A stretch of 64,000 nt of DNA from Liolophura sinensis. Its lineage: Eukaryota; Mollusca; Polyplacophora; Chitonida; Chitonidae. Where the stretch lies: assembly GCF_032854445.1 (NCBI RefSeq), contig NW_027017957.1, positions 62,001 through 126,000 on the forward strand. Reading direction: 5' to 3'. Shown piece by piece: positions 23,952 through 36,262 of this stretch; position 1 is the first letter of the stretch; every line of letters starts with the position of its first letter. The position numbers were made by a program, and so were the translations under genes. Below the pieces are notes generated by a model. It was given only the letters and a program-made list of their open reading frames with translations, searched no databases and was not told where the DNA came from.

Positions 23952-24298
23952 GTGTAAAACAGGCACAAAAGTAAAATCCAGATATATTAATCATTATTTC
24001 ACTTGTCATCGGGACCAACCTACACTGATAGCTTTGGTCCGTGTTTTTCTCCTAGACTTCTAGTCGACATGAACAGCGCCAATTTATTTAGATAGCATAA
24101 AGGTTTTGAACTTGGAGTTGCGTTACATGCATCAATACTGTACATATCTGACGAAAACAAACTTCCTCGAAATCGAGATTATTTCTGAGGCCAATGTATG
24201 TCTTTAGAACCATCCATCGAAACTGGACAATACGCAAAGGAAGCAGTCGTTGTCGAATAATGGCGTCATTATGTAAGAAGGTTATCGCCATTCGCTCG

Positions 24299-24413
24299 AG
24301 GTGTTTGATCTCGGTTTATACGCCTGGTAAGCAGTAACATAATAAACCTCGCGCTGAAGCCCTCGCTCTATGATGTAACCGCTTACCAGGTGTATAACCG
24401 CGATCAAACACCT
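24299..24413. mobile_element. Short palindromic (MITE-like) element
   Basis: AGGTGTTTGATCTCGGTTTA with TACGCCTGGTAAGC on the left is matched, inverted, by GCTTACCAGGTGTATAACCG and CGATCAAACACCT on the right; pairing continues inwards (AGTAACATAAT / ATGATGTAACC), giving arms of about 43 bases around a short loop. No target duplication recognised and no coding capacity. It lies in the plus-strand gene's long intron. Confidence 0.6.
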
Positions 24414-25179
24414 CAAACTCAGGTGAAAATCAATACATAGTGTCTGTCAGTACCCAAGCCTACTTTTTTATGAATGGTATCCAGTATTGTGGCAACACTG
24501 CATGTCCACATAATTATGTGTACCAGCAGTACCCAAATTGTGTATTGGGTGTACAGTTGATACACATGCCATTGTGGATGTGCACAATTGTACACAGTCA
24601 CTTTTATAGTTAGATTTAGAGTACGTAGTGTATTTTAATAAAATCTAACGCTATGTGCGGCTATTGTTATTGCTCTGTCAAAAGCTTTCCAGCTGTAACA
24701 CTATGTAATAATATAGATACCATAAATCCAAGCATATTCTGTCATTTACTGCTACACACGACAAATATGTGTCAGACAGACAAGGACACGTCCAAACTGG
24801 TGATTTCTAATGGTTTACATGATTTTTGAAATGTACATTTACACGTAATTTGTTTTGATAATTGGGTAATTATTTGCCGGATTATACACTATTTTCAAAG
24901 GTTAAGCATATTATTTAAAACAGCTGAAAAGCTGTCACTCTTGGTAGATTCAGTTGTTAAATGTATTAAATAGAATGACGATGCTACCCAATTGCTTACA
25001 GCTAGGGTATGTACAACAGTCACATTTTAATGATGTCTGTCTCCAGCAACCAAAAGAATTAACCGTCATGATCTAATTGATGTTGTTTTTGACAAGTGTA
25101 TGTACTATACATGGCCATTGCAGTCGTCATTCATTACATGTATTAACTCAATTTGTTTCCTTATTATTCATTTTTGTAG

Positions 25180-25220
25180 GAGATAAAACACAGCAAAACC
25201 AAGTTATGATGTCCACATGA
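25180..25220 (+). CDS. Possible alternative terminal exon
   Basis: A strong acceptor (CCTTATTATTCATTTTTGTAG) opens a phase 1 frame, DKTQQNQVMMST, ending at TGA 25218-25220. Spliced from exon 9 (21580) it would give a secreted form lacking membrane and tail. An AATAAA follows at 25394. No other support. Confidence 0.25.
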
Positions 25221-26125
25221 AGCCAACGAACGGAGCACCCTTATCGAGCAAGAAGAAACCTGGAATATAAGAGGACATGGGAGCTGAGTCGACATAAACA
25301 CGCAGGTCTTCAAATGTAGTACAAAGCTTTGATCCCTCCAAGGTCAAGCAAAAACGTTTCAGCGGTGAATGTTGACAGTAAATTATATATTGAAATAAAA
25401 AACGTGTTAATTGGAGAGTTTTATACAGTGATCGTTTGTTTCTAACCACGCGGTAACCAAACTTTAAGATAATATAATGCTGTCGTCCATTCTAGTGTCC
25501 GCATATTTGCTGTGGTTAAAACATATGTGAAAAAGGTGTAAAGAAGCAATTTTATCAATTTATTTCTCAGAAGTGTATCCTGGATGCACCATAATGTTGT
25601 ATTTTTGTTGTGTTTTGGCGTCCTGACATACACAGTGTTATCTGCGCCTTTTGTGCTGCAGCCTTTGGCATCTGGGATTACATCTGCCCCACTTTTTATC
25701 TGTGGTAACTTTTACAACTGTGCGTGTAGGATACAGCCAACAGTAGAGTTGAGCTGAATTGCCTTTTATATGATCATGAATATTTAGGTTTCAGAGAAAA
25801 AAAAACATGGCAAAACATTCAAAAATATCAAGGTGCTGTGTTGGTTAAATTAGGTGAAGCAGTGATGTTTGCCATGCAAGGGTGAGACCCTTCCGGTGCC
25901 TGCCTGTAATTTAAGCAAAATCATCCTTTTATGTGATTTTTTATCGATCAGTTATCAGCTTTTTCCATCATTATACAAAGCCTTTACGTATGCTTTTACA
26001 CGATTAATAACACTTATGATCGGGCGTAATAGTGTGTGACCACCTGAATGACATTTTTACACTGTAAAGATATAGGATTGATACCGATATGCTGCTGTCT
26101 TCTCAACACCATGAATCGCATATTG

Positions 26126-26228
26126 CGGGGGACCGGTTTCCACCCACCGTAATGCTGGCCGTCGTCGTATAAGTGAAATATTCCTGTGTACGGCGTTAAA
26201 CACCAATCAAATAAATAAATAAATAAAT
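26126..26228 (+). mobile_element. SINE family A, 5'-truncated
   Basis: GACCGGTTTCCACCCACCG, TAATGCTGGCCGTCGTCG, TGTGTACGGCGTTAAACACC and an AATCAAATAAATAAATAAAT tail. Confidence 0.9.
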
Positions 26229-27448
26229 CGCATACTGTAGGTTATAAATGCATTTCCCGGTTTCATGAAGAGCATTACTGGCGGAGTAAGCTCTTAACTA
26301 CGATGACAACGTATGTCATAGAGATAAGAAGTGCACTTATTTCCATGGGCTCCTTACCACTAAGTATACTTCTAGAACTTAGCATATCACCTGGGCATAT
26401 CAACTGAATAGTATGTGAACATCTCTCTATAATCAAACACGTCATTCTCGGAAACAGAGTAGAGAGTCTGATGTATGCATAGATATTGTCCAAATTATTT
26501 CCTCTTCATATTCAGAATTTGCAATAGGCTTTATATTACCCACGATTATGAAAATAAGAAATTTTTGGAAAGCTAGTAGCAGAAACTTTGGTGCAAATTG
26601 TGAAGAAAATATATTCATCAACAATCAGTAAATACAATTAGAATATTATTTACAAAGCGTGTTCTTTTAGATACATAGTTAATGGAGAAAAAGACATGAA
26701 AACAGCAGATAAATGTTTGGGTGTTTTTTTTTTGGGATTTGTAAGGTACTGTCAACATTACAAATTTTTTCTTGTGTCGGAGTGATTTTTCTGTGCAGTT
26801 CAAATATATCATGGCAACAGATATTTCATGCATGTATTTATATTCAACTGTTTTGGCACTGTTTTACATGTCAAATATTCTTGTAAAGCACGAAATAATG
26901 ACACGTTTATTGCAGCTTATTGACATGCTTTTTTATCAATGTTTATCATTTTGTTCATACCTATGTATGCTTGTTTCGCCATGTACTACTTCGTGGTGAT
27001 CTTCAGGGTCACCATAGAAACAGGAAGATACACGGATAGTATTTGTAACACCTGAACGAACACCTGCGTCAATTGGGTGTTTGCGTAATATATACATACG
27101 CATTTTTCTGTCAAATATACCTTGGCCTCTTTTCGAAATGTGCGGATGCATGCGAAATACGTACATACGCATTTTTCTGTCAAATATACTGGTAGAGTTT
27201 GCTTTCATGTACAGTGAGGTATGTTAAAATCCACGGCTAACCCTGACCGTACATCGTGACTAAAACTAGGCTGTCGTTTAAAGCAGGTGTGGTCATGGTA
27301 ACTGTCAATTCGAGTCCAGATAGAAATAAGAGGCCTTTTCCAGACTATGTGGGTTTTAGCACACAACGCTTTTTTGTCGATCAATAAGCCGCCCCAGGTT
27401 TTGTACGCTTACGTCTATGCTTTAATCTTAACTCACATCAAAACACAG

Positions 27449-27538
27449 GTATCTCTACAACCTGTCCTGACCTAGCACGAAGTAAATGGAACAAAGTCTA
27501 CGCTATGGTGATTCGGTATAGATCTCCGAGTAGCTTAG
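27449..27538 (+). CDS. Exon 11 (tentative): cytoplasmic-type exon with a VYAMV motif
   Basis: A 90-base phase 1-1 frame between ACATCAAAACACAG and TAGCTTAG/GTATGT encodes STTCPDLARSKWNKVYAMVI then RYRSPSSL. KVYAMVI holds a tyrosine with Val at +3, a plausible SH2-binding site, in a basic, Ser-rich setting. Phase agrees with the rest of the gene. The acceptor's pyrimidine tract is weak and no paralogue was found, so this is a reasoned guess. Confidence 0.38.
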
Positions 27539-27743
27539 GTATGTCTAAGGTGAACCCTCAACTGAAGAGTTCTTATGACACGCCTATGTACTACAGCTAA
27601 AATACCATGCTTTGTGTAGACTATTCTGCATTCCAAAGTTTGATATACTCACACTTTTTTGCGTATTGCCCTGGATTGTTCTAATTCAGTGAATCGGGTA
27701 TTTGTCCTGTCCGTCTGTATGAGTGTCTGCCCTTCAATACGCA

Positions 27744-27808
27744 AATGCTGGCCGTTGTCGTAGAAGTGTAATACTCTTGAGTACGGCTTAAAAAAAATAA
27801 AAAAATAT
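27744..27808 (+). mobile_element. SINE family A, 3' end only
   Basis: AATGCTGGCCGTTGTCGTAG, TCTTGAGTACGGCTTAAA and an A-rich tail. A similar short end lies at 29140-29182 and another near 30727-30760. Confidence 0.7.
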
Positions 27809-28799
27809 ATCTAAAGACACAAAAATATTTTTTCAATGAGTATCAGAAAAAGACTACAAAGATTTTACATAAAATAAACTACCCACCCCCCACCCACCCA
27901 CCTCCGCAAAACCCCCAGTAAATGGGAATCCACCTGATTATACAAAATGTGCAATGGAAATATACCTGCTGGAAATCAACAGTCTGCGGTTGGAGGAAAT
28001 ATGGTTTACAGCACTCATGTGTAAACCACTGCTCTTTGGCAGCTACATGTTTATTTGACATGGATTTAAATGTGTAGCGAATCCATGACACATAACTACA
28101 AAATGAACACATCGGATTGCCGTGGTGACACAGGAAGCGATATATGCATGTTAAATCTGCACAATATTTTAAACCAAGACTATCTGCTAACAGATGTCGA
28201 TGGTTTGCACACTTTCAAAAGTGGTTAAACTCGTCCATTGGAATGCAATGCGTTTGAATATCTTTCGTTGGCTGGTCTTCCAGAGCCACTGAAGGAAGCG
28301 ATTCATATATAGCCAGCAGTATGGGATATCTAGCCTGTAAGTACAAACCGAAGCGTCGGGGACCGTAATGATATGCTCATACAATATCGACTTCACGCTT
28401 CCATGTCTCATGGCTCAAAAATGTATTTTTTCAAAATTACGTTTCCTTTGATTGTCTTTGACACAGTGTAACACAATGGCACAATTCCTAGCAATTCCTT
28501 ATCAAATTAACGACATGAAGACAAAGTTTGACGTTGTTCCTACTTGGATAGCACTAAATGAACGTGTATATTTCGCATACTGGCATTTGTTGGATCATGT
28601 ATATTGAATTTTTTTCATTTTTTATAATAAGTCATTTCCTCTCCGGGAAGAATATAGGAAGAATATGGGAAGATAAAATCATTGCTACGAAAACTATAGT
28701 GTGTGAAACATATTCCTTTAAACACCTTCAGGGTGTCATGGAGCGACCCTTACATATCACCACAATATTTCCCTTACATATCACCACCTTTATTTTGTA

Positions 28800-29182
28800 A
28801 CTATCTGCTATTTCTTACAAACGGCCTGATTTTGTATGTTAGGCTATTTTGGACATGTATCTTGAATGTTTATTTAATGTGATGACAACATAGCATTTTG
28901 AGTAATCACAGACCATTGACTTCTAATAAATCGCAGACAACGTCAATGCTTTTTTGTTACCTTTGTACATGTATGGTTCGGCCAAGGTTTTAGCAATTGT
29001 GTAGTTGCTAGTATTTCAGCTTTTTGTGAACAGCAAGAATATAACCCTGAGGTAAGTTGACAAGAAGCCGGATTTCATCGGTTGACCATTTGCAAAGTAT
29101 CACATCGTCGTTCCTGTTCTGGATTTACTCTCTATGCTGTAGGCACCTTGAGTACGGCATAAAACATCATTTAAATAAGTAC
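28800..29182. repeat. Repeat family R1 copy with a SINE end
   Basis: CATTGACTTCTAATAAATCG, TAACCCTGAGGTAAGTTGAC and AAGAAGCCGGATTTCATCGG match the 1318-1570 copy in order; CCTTGAGTACGGCATAAAAC at the right end is a SINE family A terminus. Other sequence between 27810 and 31064 gives no supported gene apart from the short candidate at 30297. Confidence 0.5.
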
Positions 29183-30296
29183 ATAATTATATTGTAATTA
29201 TCGACTTGGAACACCCCATCCAAATAGTAATCTGCTTTGTAATTGAGTCTAATTCCGATAAACCCTAAAATTGGGATTGTGCTTGTACATGCATCGTGTT
29301 GAATCAGATCAACACGTCGGATAGGGCGATGTAAACAATTACAATCAAAGCTCAACTGATATACTGCATATAATATTATTAACAATAATTTATAAATTAG
29401 CCTTATACGTGATCTTCATACTCATAATTCCTGCGCCAGAAACATTCTTTGCGTCATTATTTAAAACTGTTGCGTTATTCTCTGTAAATGCATCAGTCCT
29501 AACTTTTTGCTTTAAATACTTTCGTAGTTCTCCGGTCGCCAAAATATGGCTGAAATATTGTCCACGTGATGTTCAGCCATTATCATGCTCTCATACTATC
29601 AAAGAGAATGTTATTAACGTATATCTATACTCAGTGACAATACAAATGCTCTTTCCCAATCTGGCTGCAACAAATGTAAATCAAGTGAAATGAAATAATA
29701 ATTGTTTTTGTTGCATCGTAAAGTGTTCAGTAATTTCCAAACAATGTTCTCGGTCAAATTATTAACCATCTTTGTAGTTTTCAGAAACGAAATTGTTGAA
29801 TGGTTCGAGCATTGTGATGACATCGGAAACTGCAAAGATATTGGGACACTTAGAGTATTTTATGAAAAATGTTCACATCTGGAGTAAAATACATGTACAA
29901 ATATAGATGTGCATACGAGTCAAAAATTCTACCCATTCATATAATGATCTTGCCATGCAGTTATTTTGTTTTTGACCACATTTATACCACAACAGGAAGT
30001 GCAAAATACACATTAACAACCTGAAACAGATATTATACATAGAGTGAATTAATAATTATGGCCTCTCTAAGCCACTTCTGCGGATATCATACGTGGAAAG
30101 AATGGATATAGCTTTACACCACAGTAGATATCACGATGACACATAGAGACTGGATCATCTCATAAACTTGATTACTATTACTTAACCTTGGAAACAATGA
30201 CTCCAGACAGTTAAAAGTATATTCCCTTAGTTTTCCATCGGTATCCAATGTCTTGATACATGTATCAGTGTCAAACTTGTAATGTTATCTTTGTAG

Positions 30297-30352
30297 CCAA
30301 AGTTATACCTAGAATGCATGGAGGGAAGGAGTTAAGACCAGATCACAATTAA
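30297..30352 (+). CDS. Possible alternative terminal exon
   Basis: Acceptor AATGTTATCTTTGTAG opens a phase 1 frame, AKVIPRMHGGKELRPDHN, ending at TAA 30350-30352. It could replace exon 12. Only splice site and phase support it. Confidence 0.2.
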
Positions 30353-31064
30353 GTGTGGTTTAATGTTGATATCGTTGTTCACAGAGAAGGGTTAATTACA
30401 ATCATGCTTCATAATAGACAAACTAGGAGGGTACACGCTGGCAAAGTTCAAATGATTGTCCACACTATGAGATTGCAGAGTTGGTTATAGCTGGAAGTGA
30501 ATTTTTCGAAAACAGAAATGAGCGTACTTTCTTGGGAATTTCATTGAGACAATATGGTACATATAATAACAATAACCTCATTATCAATGATCTTTAGTAT
30601 ATAATGAGTACATATCGGCGTGACACATTCTCTATGTGCTATGTCGTTTTAGAGGCAGCAGTTTAAGCATGGAATCCCCTTTAACTGATGAAAAACAATT
30701 TCATACTATTGGGTTACCTGACCACACCGCCGTCGTATAAGTAAATACATAAATAAATACTTGACCACCGGTTACCTTGTAACAGAATTTGAAATTCGCT
30801 CTGTGGCCTGGGATACCTTGTGTTGTGAAAGTATCTAGATAGTTGAAACATCAATATATATCCACAACGCACAGTTTAGCGCCTCGCCTTTAGGGTTTAA
30901 GCCTACTTAAGTATAGAAATGGCAATATGAATGGCAGAGGCTTTTAGATGCTACTTAACTTTCTCTTGTATTGTGTAGGCAATGGACAGGTCTAGCTTAT
31001 GGGGAGTGAATATTTTTAGGAAGGTTTCACTTTGTTCATGTAATAATAAATGTCGTCTCTATAG

Positions 31065-31183
31065 GTGTATATCCGGACAAATTTATATATCTCGGAGCAG
31101 ATAATCTACAAGAACTGACACATAGTAAACTCTCCAGTGTACCATTGCGTGCTGTACTCTCGAGTGACCTACATTCAGAATGA
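31065..31183 (+). CDS. Exon 12 (tentative): terminal tail exon
   Basis: Acceptor TAAATGTCGTCTCTATAG opens a phase 1 frame of 39 residues, GVYPDKFIYLGADNLQELTH then SKLSSVPLRAVLSSDLHSE, ending at TGA 31181-31183. Two tyrosines (GVYPDK, FIYLGA) are in acidic or polar settings. It completes the gene model in frame. No polyadenylation signal was seen close by. No paralogue in the window. Confidence 0.38.
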
Positions 31184-33050
31184 ACTGAATTTTAGCAATG
31201 TGTTCTGGGGACAGACTGTTTGACAAGTTACGTACCTACAGACACAGTAAATCACAACATAGAACGTGAGGGAGAGTCACCTAGTATTTTCATGGCCTCA
31301 GAATGTCAAAACGCAGAATGCTATTGGTAATTCCAGTACGTGTCAACACTCATATCAGTAATGGCTGGCTAAACAACAAAGTTAAAAAAACCCTACAGTT
31401 GTCAAGTTTTAGTTTGGCTTCATGGTGTTGGTGATTGATCTTCGTTCAGGAAATAGCCTTTACCCATGTCTGGAATCGTGACAGCACAGTTTTGTATAGT
31501 TAATACGACCACCCAAACAAAGCGTTACACAACCTCTCTGCGAGCACATATTTATTTACTTAATACCAATTTGTATTTTACGATGTTTGAGCAGCCTAGC
31601 TGTAGGCCTAAGAAAGTAAAAACACCACGCAAAGGACAGTTGGGCTATTTTTGCTCGAACTTCTAAAATGTAGTTCACTGTTTACCTACCAGTCTGTCAG
31701 ATGTCACGGCCTCTAACCTATCACCAGGTACTACTATGTACTGTCAAATGTAACTTAGTGGGTTTTCTACGATTGGGTACTCCCTTTTGTGAGTTAAACC
31801 AATACACAAATATGTATATTGTCTGCTTTGAAAAACATATGTGTGCTCGCCGAACTAAAGGGCAGCGGTGAAGAGAGAATACACCTAAAACTACCCTCAG
31901 TAGCATGTTTAGATCTATGCAGGTTATTGCAAACCACCCAGTATTACCTCAGTTATAAAGGACCAATACGTCTATGCACATCTGGTCTGGTTGCAAACAC
32001 CAGGTTTGGAAACAAATGCAGAATACGCAACAATTTGAAGACATCAAAATGATCAGAAAGTCAAGAGGCAGCAGACGTGCTGGAGTTTCCCATGAAAAAG
32101 GTGCGTGACCTTATCTACAACCAGGAAGGTATCCATGACAACCACATGACCCTTTAAAATTCCTTTTGCTGACGTCGTATTTACACGCACAATAAATGCC
32201 ATGCTCAGCGACGCAGTGTTATTTACAAAATGTGCACATGTACAAATCTACCTGCCACAGGACAAAGAATCTTCTTTATTAATTTTTTCTCCATTTGTAG
32301 CGTAATTCGGTTCTCGGACCGATGTCCATCCCGCCATGGGAATACCGTCGTTTTTGTCCTGTTTAAATGATTATCAGCTTGTCCCTTAACACATATAACA
32401 TTGTCAACATAGTGGTATATTCCTCAACCCCGTTTGCTTGGTTTACATTCAAAAATGGCTGCCATGTACGTGGGATTTTAACTTAATCACAAAGTAACTG
32501 GGACACGAGTTTAAAAAATAGCCAGACCAGAGACCAGACTTAAAAAATCCTGTGTGTCAGTGTATGGTAGTGATTATAATTCATTTTATTAACAGACAAC
32601 AATATCCAATAACAGTTTTCCTTTCTACACTTTAGTCAAACAAGTTTATACGGCTAATACATGTAATAATACTGTGAAGGACTTAGATCAATTTCAACAG
32701 CAAAATCACAAATGCATATGCTCACTAGGGTTGTCTCCCCTGAAACAACTCTCTTTTTCTCATTGTAACTTCGCGGGGATACAGAAATTTTAATGCTAAT
32801 TTTACAAGAATTTCGGAAGTAACATGACAAATAGTTTTTTTCAACAGGTTGATATCATTCGTGATAAATTTATACTGCTGCCTTACTGGATAGGATAGTA
32901 AATATCACGACTTTTTCCGGAAACAACATCGGAATGTACTTGGTTTCCTCTGTCTACCCCTTGAAAAGTTAAGCCCAGGCAATGCTATTTGAAAATGTAA
33001 AAATTAAGCCTATATTGGCAATGTTGTAACATAAATATACTACAACAGAA
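31184..33050. other. Non-coding stretch
   Basis: No supported exon. The open frames here (for example 31819-32052 plus) lack splice or family support. Confidence 0.4.
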
Positions 33051-33260
33051 AGAGTAAGGACAGAACAGCTTTTTCTTACCTAATTCCGCTGAAGCCATAG
33101 TTCAAGGGACTTGTAAGTTGCTACTATTTTATCATTCACATCGACAGTTAGAACAGAACTATGGCTGAGGAAAACGTTGACCGTATTTTACCGGTTACAT
33201 GTGACCATTAGCTAGCACCCCACCGCCGTCGCTGCTCTGGTATTACTCTCTATGCTGTAC
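33050..33260. repeat. Repeat family R1 copy
   Basis: TTACCTAATTCCGCTGAAGC, TCGACAGTTAGAACAGAAC and GACCGTATTTTACCGGTTAC match the 1318-1570 copy. An inverted relative lies at 34850-34980. Confidence 0.5.
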
Positions 33261-33448
33261 GTCTGTATTATTTCATAGTATTATCGGTGAAATCTGGCCT
33301 CATGTCACGAGGATTAGGGTTTTAATAATAATGATACTTTGTTTCAGACACCAAGGTATATATGAAAAGGTTTTGGAACAGGAGTAAGAGAAACGCCAAA
33401 ATGTTAAAAGCACATGACATCTTGGCTACATTAATGTACAACAGGCAA

Positions 33449-33652
33449 TATTTATTTCTCCGACTGGTGTTTTACGCCGTGCTGAAGAATGTTTCACTTA
33501 GACGACGGCGGCCAGCATTATTGTGGGAGAAAACCGAGCAGAGCCCGGTGGAAAGACACAACTATTCGCAGGTTGTTGGTAGACCTTCTCACGTACACCA
33601 GAAGAGGAAGCCAGCATGAGCTGGACTTGAATTCACAGCTACCGCATTGTGA
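33449..33652 (-). mobile_element. SINE family A, inverted, first of a pair
   Basis: ATTTATTTCTCCGACTGGTG, ACGACGGCGGCCAGCATTAT, CCCGGTGGAAAGACACAACT, GAGGAAGCCAGCATGAGCTG. It lacks the outer tRNA part and directly abuts the next copy. Confidence 0.9.
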
Positions 33653-33915
33653 GATTTATTTACTTATTTATTTGATTGGTGTTTTACGCCGTACTCAAGA
33701 ATATTTCACTTATACGACGGCGGCCAGCATTATGGTGGGTGCAAACCGGGCACAGCATGGGGGAAACCCACGACCATCCGCAGGTTGCAGACCTTCCCAC
33801 TTACGACCGGAGAGGAAGCCAGCATGAGCTGGACTTGAACTCACAGCGACTGCATTGGTGAAAGGCTCCTAAGTCATTACGCTGCGCTAGCGTGCTAACC
33901 GACTGAGCCACAGAG
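33653..33915 (-). mobile_element. SINE family A, inverted, full length
   Basis: From the TTTATTTACTTATTTATTTG tail to a tRNA-like head: box B region TGGACTTGAACTCACAG and the head GCGCTAGCGTGCTAACCGAC TGAGCCACAGAG. The 3' tail, conserved GATTGGTGTTTTACGCCG end and tRNA-derived head make it a complete SINE. Confidence 0.9.
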
Positions 33916-34439
33916 ACTGTTGTAGCTTGAAACGAAACTGCCTGAAATTATTGCATCTAAGTAAAAAGTGGTTCAAAGAGTCTTCCACTGGGCAATGGTC
34001 AAATAGTCCAGTGCCGTGTAAAATTAATCAGTGCAGATGTGCATGTAATGGACATACTCCGGAGACAATCCTATAGATAAATATATCAGCCTTGCGACTT
34101 CTCAGCTGAATTAAAGCATAAAACACAGACGGTTCCCAATCATGATAAAATTAACAATCACTTGTTGCATCCCGGCTTCATATATGGTACTGTATAAAAG
34201 AAAACGAATCTCCGCTGGGCAGTAAGCGAAGCCTATTAGAGTACTCTCCCTTGAAAGTGAGCTAAAACGTTGTTGGCATTTATTGGTGCTGAAATGCTTA
34301 AAACTGAAGTATATCACCCCCTCCCCCCTCTCCTCCCAGCACATCTGGACGTGTCAATAATTATTTAATATTCACAGAGTTAGCTCTGTTTCTTTAGTAA
34401 GCTCTCACAAAGGCCTGTAAAAGTTATTGTCAACGAGAT

Positions 34440-35200
34440 CCCAGCAAACACCTTTGCTCGCTACCAAAATTGCCTTTAGTCAGTGTCATGTAACAATCAA
34501 AGCTCTACACATTGATACGTAGGAAGTCCATATTATTGCCAAAAGTTGCAGTTAGAATGCTTTTGTATACATAATGTTACACTCCATAAGCTTAAATTGA
34601 ACACCAAGAACTCATTCCCTTGGGTGACGTAATAATTAATCAAAAGCAAGTTGCATGCTGGACAATGGGCGTGAAGAGCATTTTGCTTTACAATGCCATA
34701 CAACAACACAGCCTATACTACTCTCTTCGAATAACTAATAACAAAATGACTAAATGTTTTATTATCCTTCTCTAATACTATAAAAGACGTACACGTGGAC
34801 TAAACCCAAAGTTGCAAATTCAGTATGGTAATTGGCAAATGGTCACACATAACCGGTGAAATACGGACTCTTGTCAGATTTAACTCAGTCGATAGGGATT
34901 ATTCTAACTGTTCTTGTGAGCGCATAGATAGTAGCAAATTACAGGCCTGACACCATGGCTAAAGCAGAATTAGGCAAAAAGGATGCAGTGATGATAACTG
35001 CGATTTGCTAGAAATCATTGGTCTAGAAATACTCAAAATGCTGTATTGTCATTACATTTAGCATACAATCACATTAAAATAATGCAAGGGGACCAGGCTT
35101 CGGGACGCTTAGTCCACCAGCAGAATCGTGGTTTACGCAGGAATACCATATAATTAAAGAAGTACAGGACTCACTAAACGAATGCAGCGACAACAGTTTG
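34440..35200. repeat. Interspersed repeat families R2 and R3
   Basis: The first half matches 16000-16330. The second half carries the R3 landmark GGACCAGGCTTCGGGACGCT then TAGTCCACCAGCAGAATC, found also near 42030, 43890, 47055 and 62335, with the preceding TCTAGAAATACTCAAA block near 35020 and 46990. No coding frame. The copies vary strongly, so the family is old. Confidence 0.6.
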
Positions 35201-35234
35201 ATAGCTGACACGTAGCCGGAGCAATTCGGCCTCA

Positions 35235-35589
35235 AGAGTGAGTGAGTGAGTGCTTCGGGTTTAACGTCGTACTTAACAATTTTTCAGTCATATGACGACG
35301 AAGGAATCCTTTAGAGTGCATGTGATGTGCCCCCTGGTTGCAGGGCGGAATTCTGTCACTCTTTTACCTAGTGCTGTATCACTGAGACGCCTTATCGAAG
35401 GCAAGTAAGCCGCCCCGCCAGAGCCATTATACTGATACGAGACAACCAGTCGTTGTGCTACCCTCTTTATGCTGAACGCCAAGCGAGGAAGTTACAACTT
35501 TCTCTTTTAAAGTCTTAGGTGTGACTCCACCCAGGATTTATCCTAGATCCGGAAGAGGACGCTCTACCAGCTGTGCTATCGGGGCCGGT
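35235..35589 (-). mobile_element. SINE family B, inverted, full length
   Basis: AGAGTGAGTGAGTGAGTGCT at one end, TTTTTCAGTCATATGACGAC, AAGTAAGCCGCCCCGCCAGA, GAACGCCAAGCGAGGAAGTT, and the tRNA-like head CTCTACCAGCTGTGCTATCG at the other. Confidence 0.9.
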
Positions 35590-36209
35590 TACCATGGCTT
35601 GAGCATTACGTAAATAAAGAAAATGCAGTTAAGTTAACTGCAATTTCTTAGTCGTCACAGTCCTTGAATTACAAAACATTCGGTGTTGTCATTACCTTTA
35701 ACATACAATAATATTAAAAAGTGCAAACGGACCAAGCCTCATTATTGTTGTACTGTTTCCACGGGTTAAATCAGATCTGTTGACAGTTTACATCAGTAAA
35801 GCTTTTATGTCCAGTGTGCATGTAAATGCTTATATAATAGCAACACCCTCTAGCTCCATGGTTTATGCACAGTAAATAGAATCACTGAAGAAATACAAAA
35901 ATAAAGTCATGTGTCTCAAGCGCTTTTACTCAACTATTATTTTAAATATCGAGGTTATCTAGCATGGTGCTTTGACTTCACATTGTATCAGACTGAATTC
36001 ACCGACACACTGCTTCCGATATTCTTGTAGATTACTCTATCTTAAAAATACTCCAACGAAGTAAACTGCATGATTCCAAGCGATTTATTTGAAGAAAAAT
36101 TAAAAATGAATTAAAGCAAAAAGACTTAAAGTATTCTTGACAGACCATACGTGCAATGGATATTTACATCACCCAACAAGGAAACATTGTAAATCTGTTT
36201 AGATTATGT

Positions 36210-36262
36210 ATGTGATTAACATTTTACGCCGAATTCAAGAATATTTTACATATGACTGGTAA
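36210..36262 (-). mobile_element. SINE family A, short decayed end
   Basis: GATTAACATTTTACGCCGAA then TTCAAGAATATTTTACATATG. Only the 3' terminus remains. The stretch 35590-37414 otherwise shows an R3-like block near 35640-35740 and no supported exon. Confidence 0.5.

Larger units (their letters stand above)
10504..31183 (+). other. Gene model: secreted or membrane IgSF protein with mucin-like stalk
   Basis: Twelve exons can be joined in frame: 10504-10582, 11890-12189, 13822-13958, 14570-14753, 17935-17976, 18037-18177, 20304-20345, 20996-21055, 21530-21580, 22529-22543, 27449-27538, 31065-31183. Together they make 1260 bases, 419 residues plus stop. Every intron is phase 1 except that after 13958 (phase 0). 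Domain order: signal peptide, first Ig-like domain, second Ig-like domain split over two exons, Ser/Thr/Pro stalk, short basic linker, then tail with VYAMV and VYPDK. A candidate membrane exon (23883-23951, also phase 1-1) would raise it to 442 residues. Exons up to 22543 are well supported; the last two and the membrane exon are tentative, and stop-bearing alternatives exist at 25180 and 30297. Confidence 0.55.

Noticed and set aside
25636-25704. Symmetric phase 1-1 frame VLSAPFVLQPLASGITSAPL
   Set aside because: Considered as a membrane exon, but it is proline-rich and only mildly hydrophobic; support is one weak splice pair.
33362-33861. Several open frames with DDGGQHYCG-like sequence
   Set aside because: They are SINE family A read in different frames; similar frames occur in other copies (17601, 19567, 54448).
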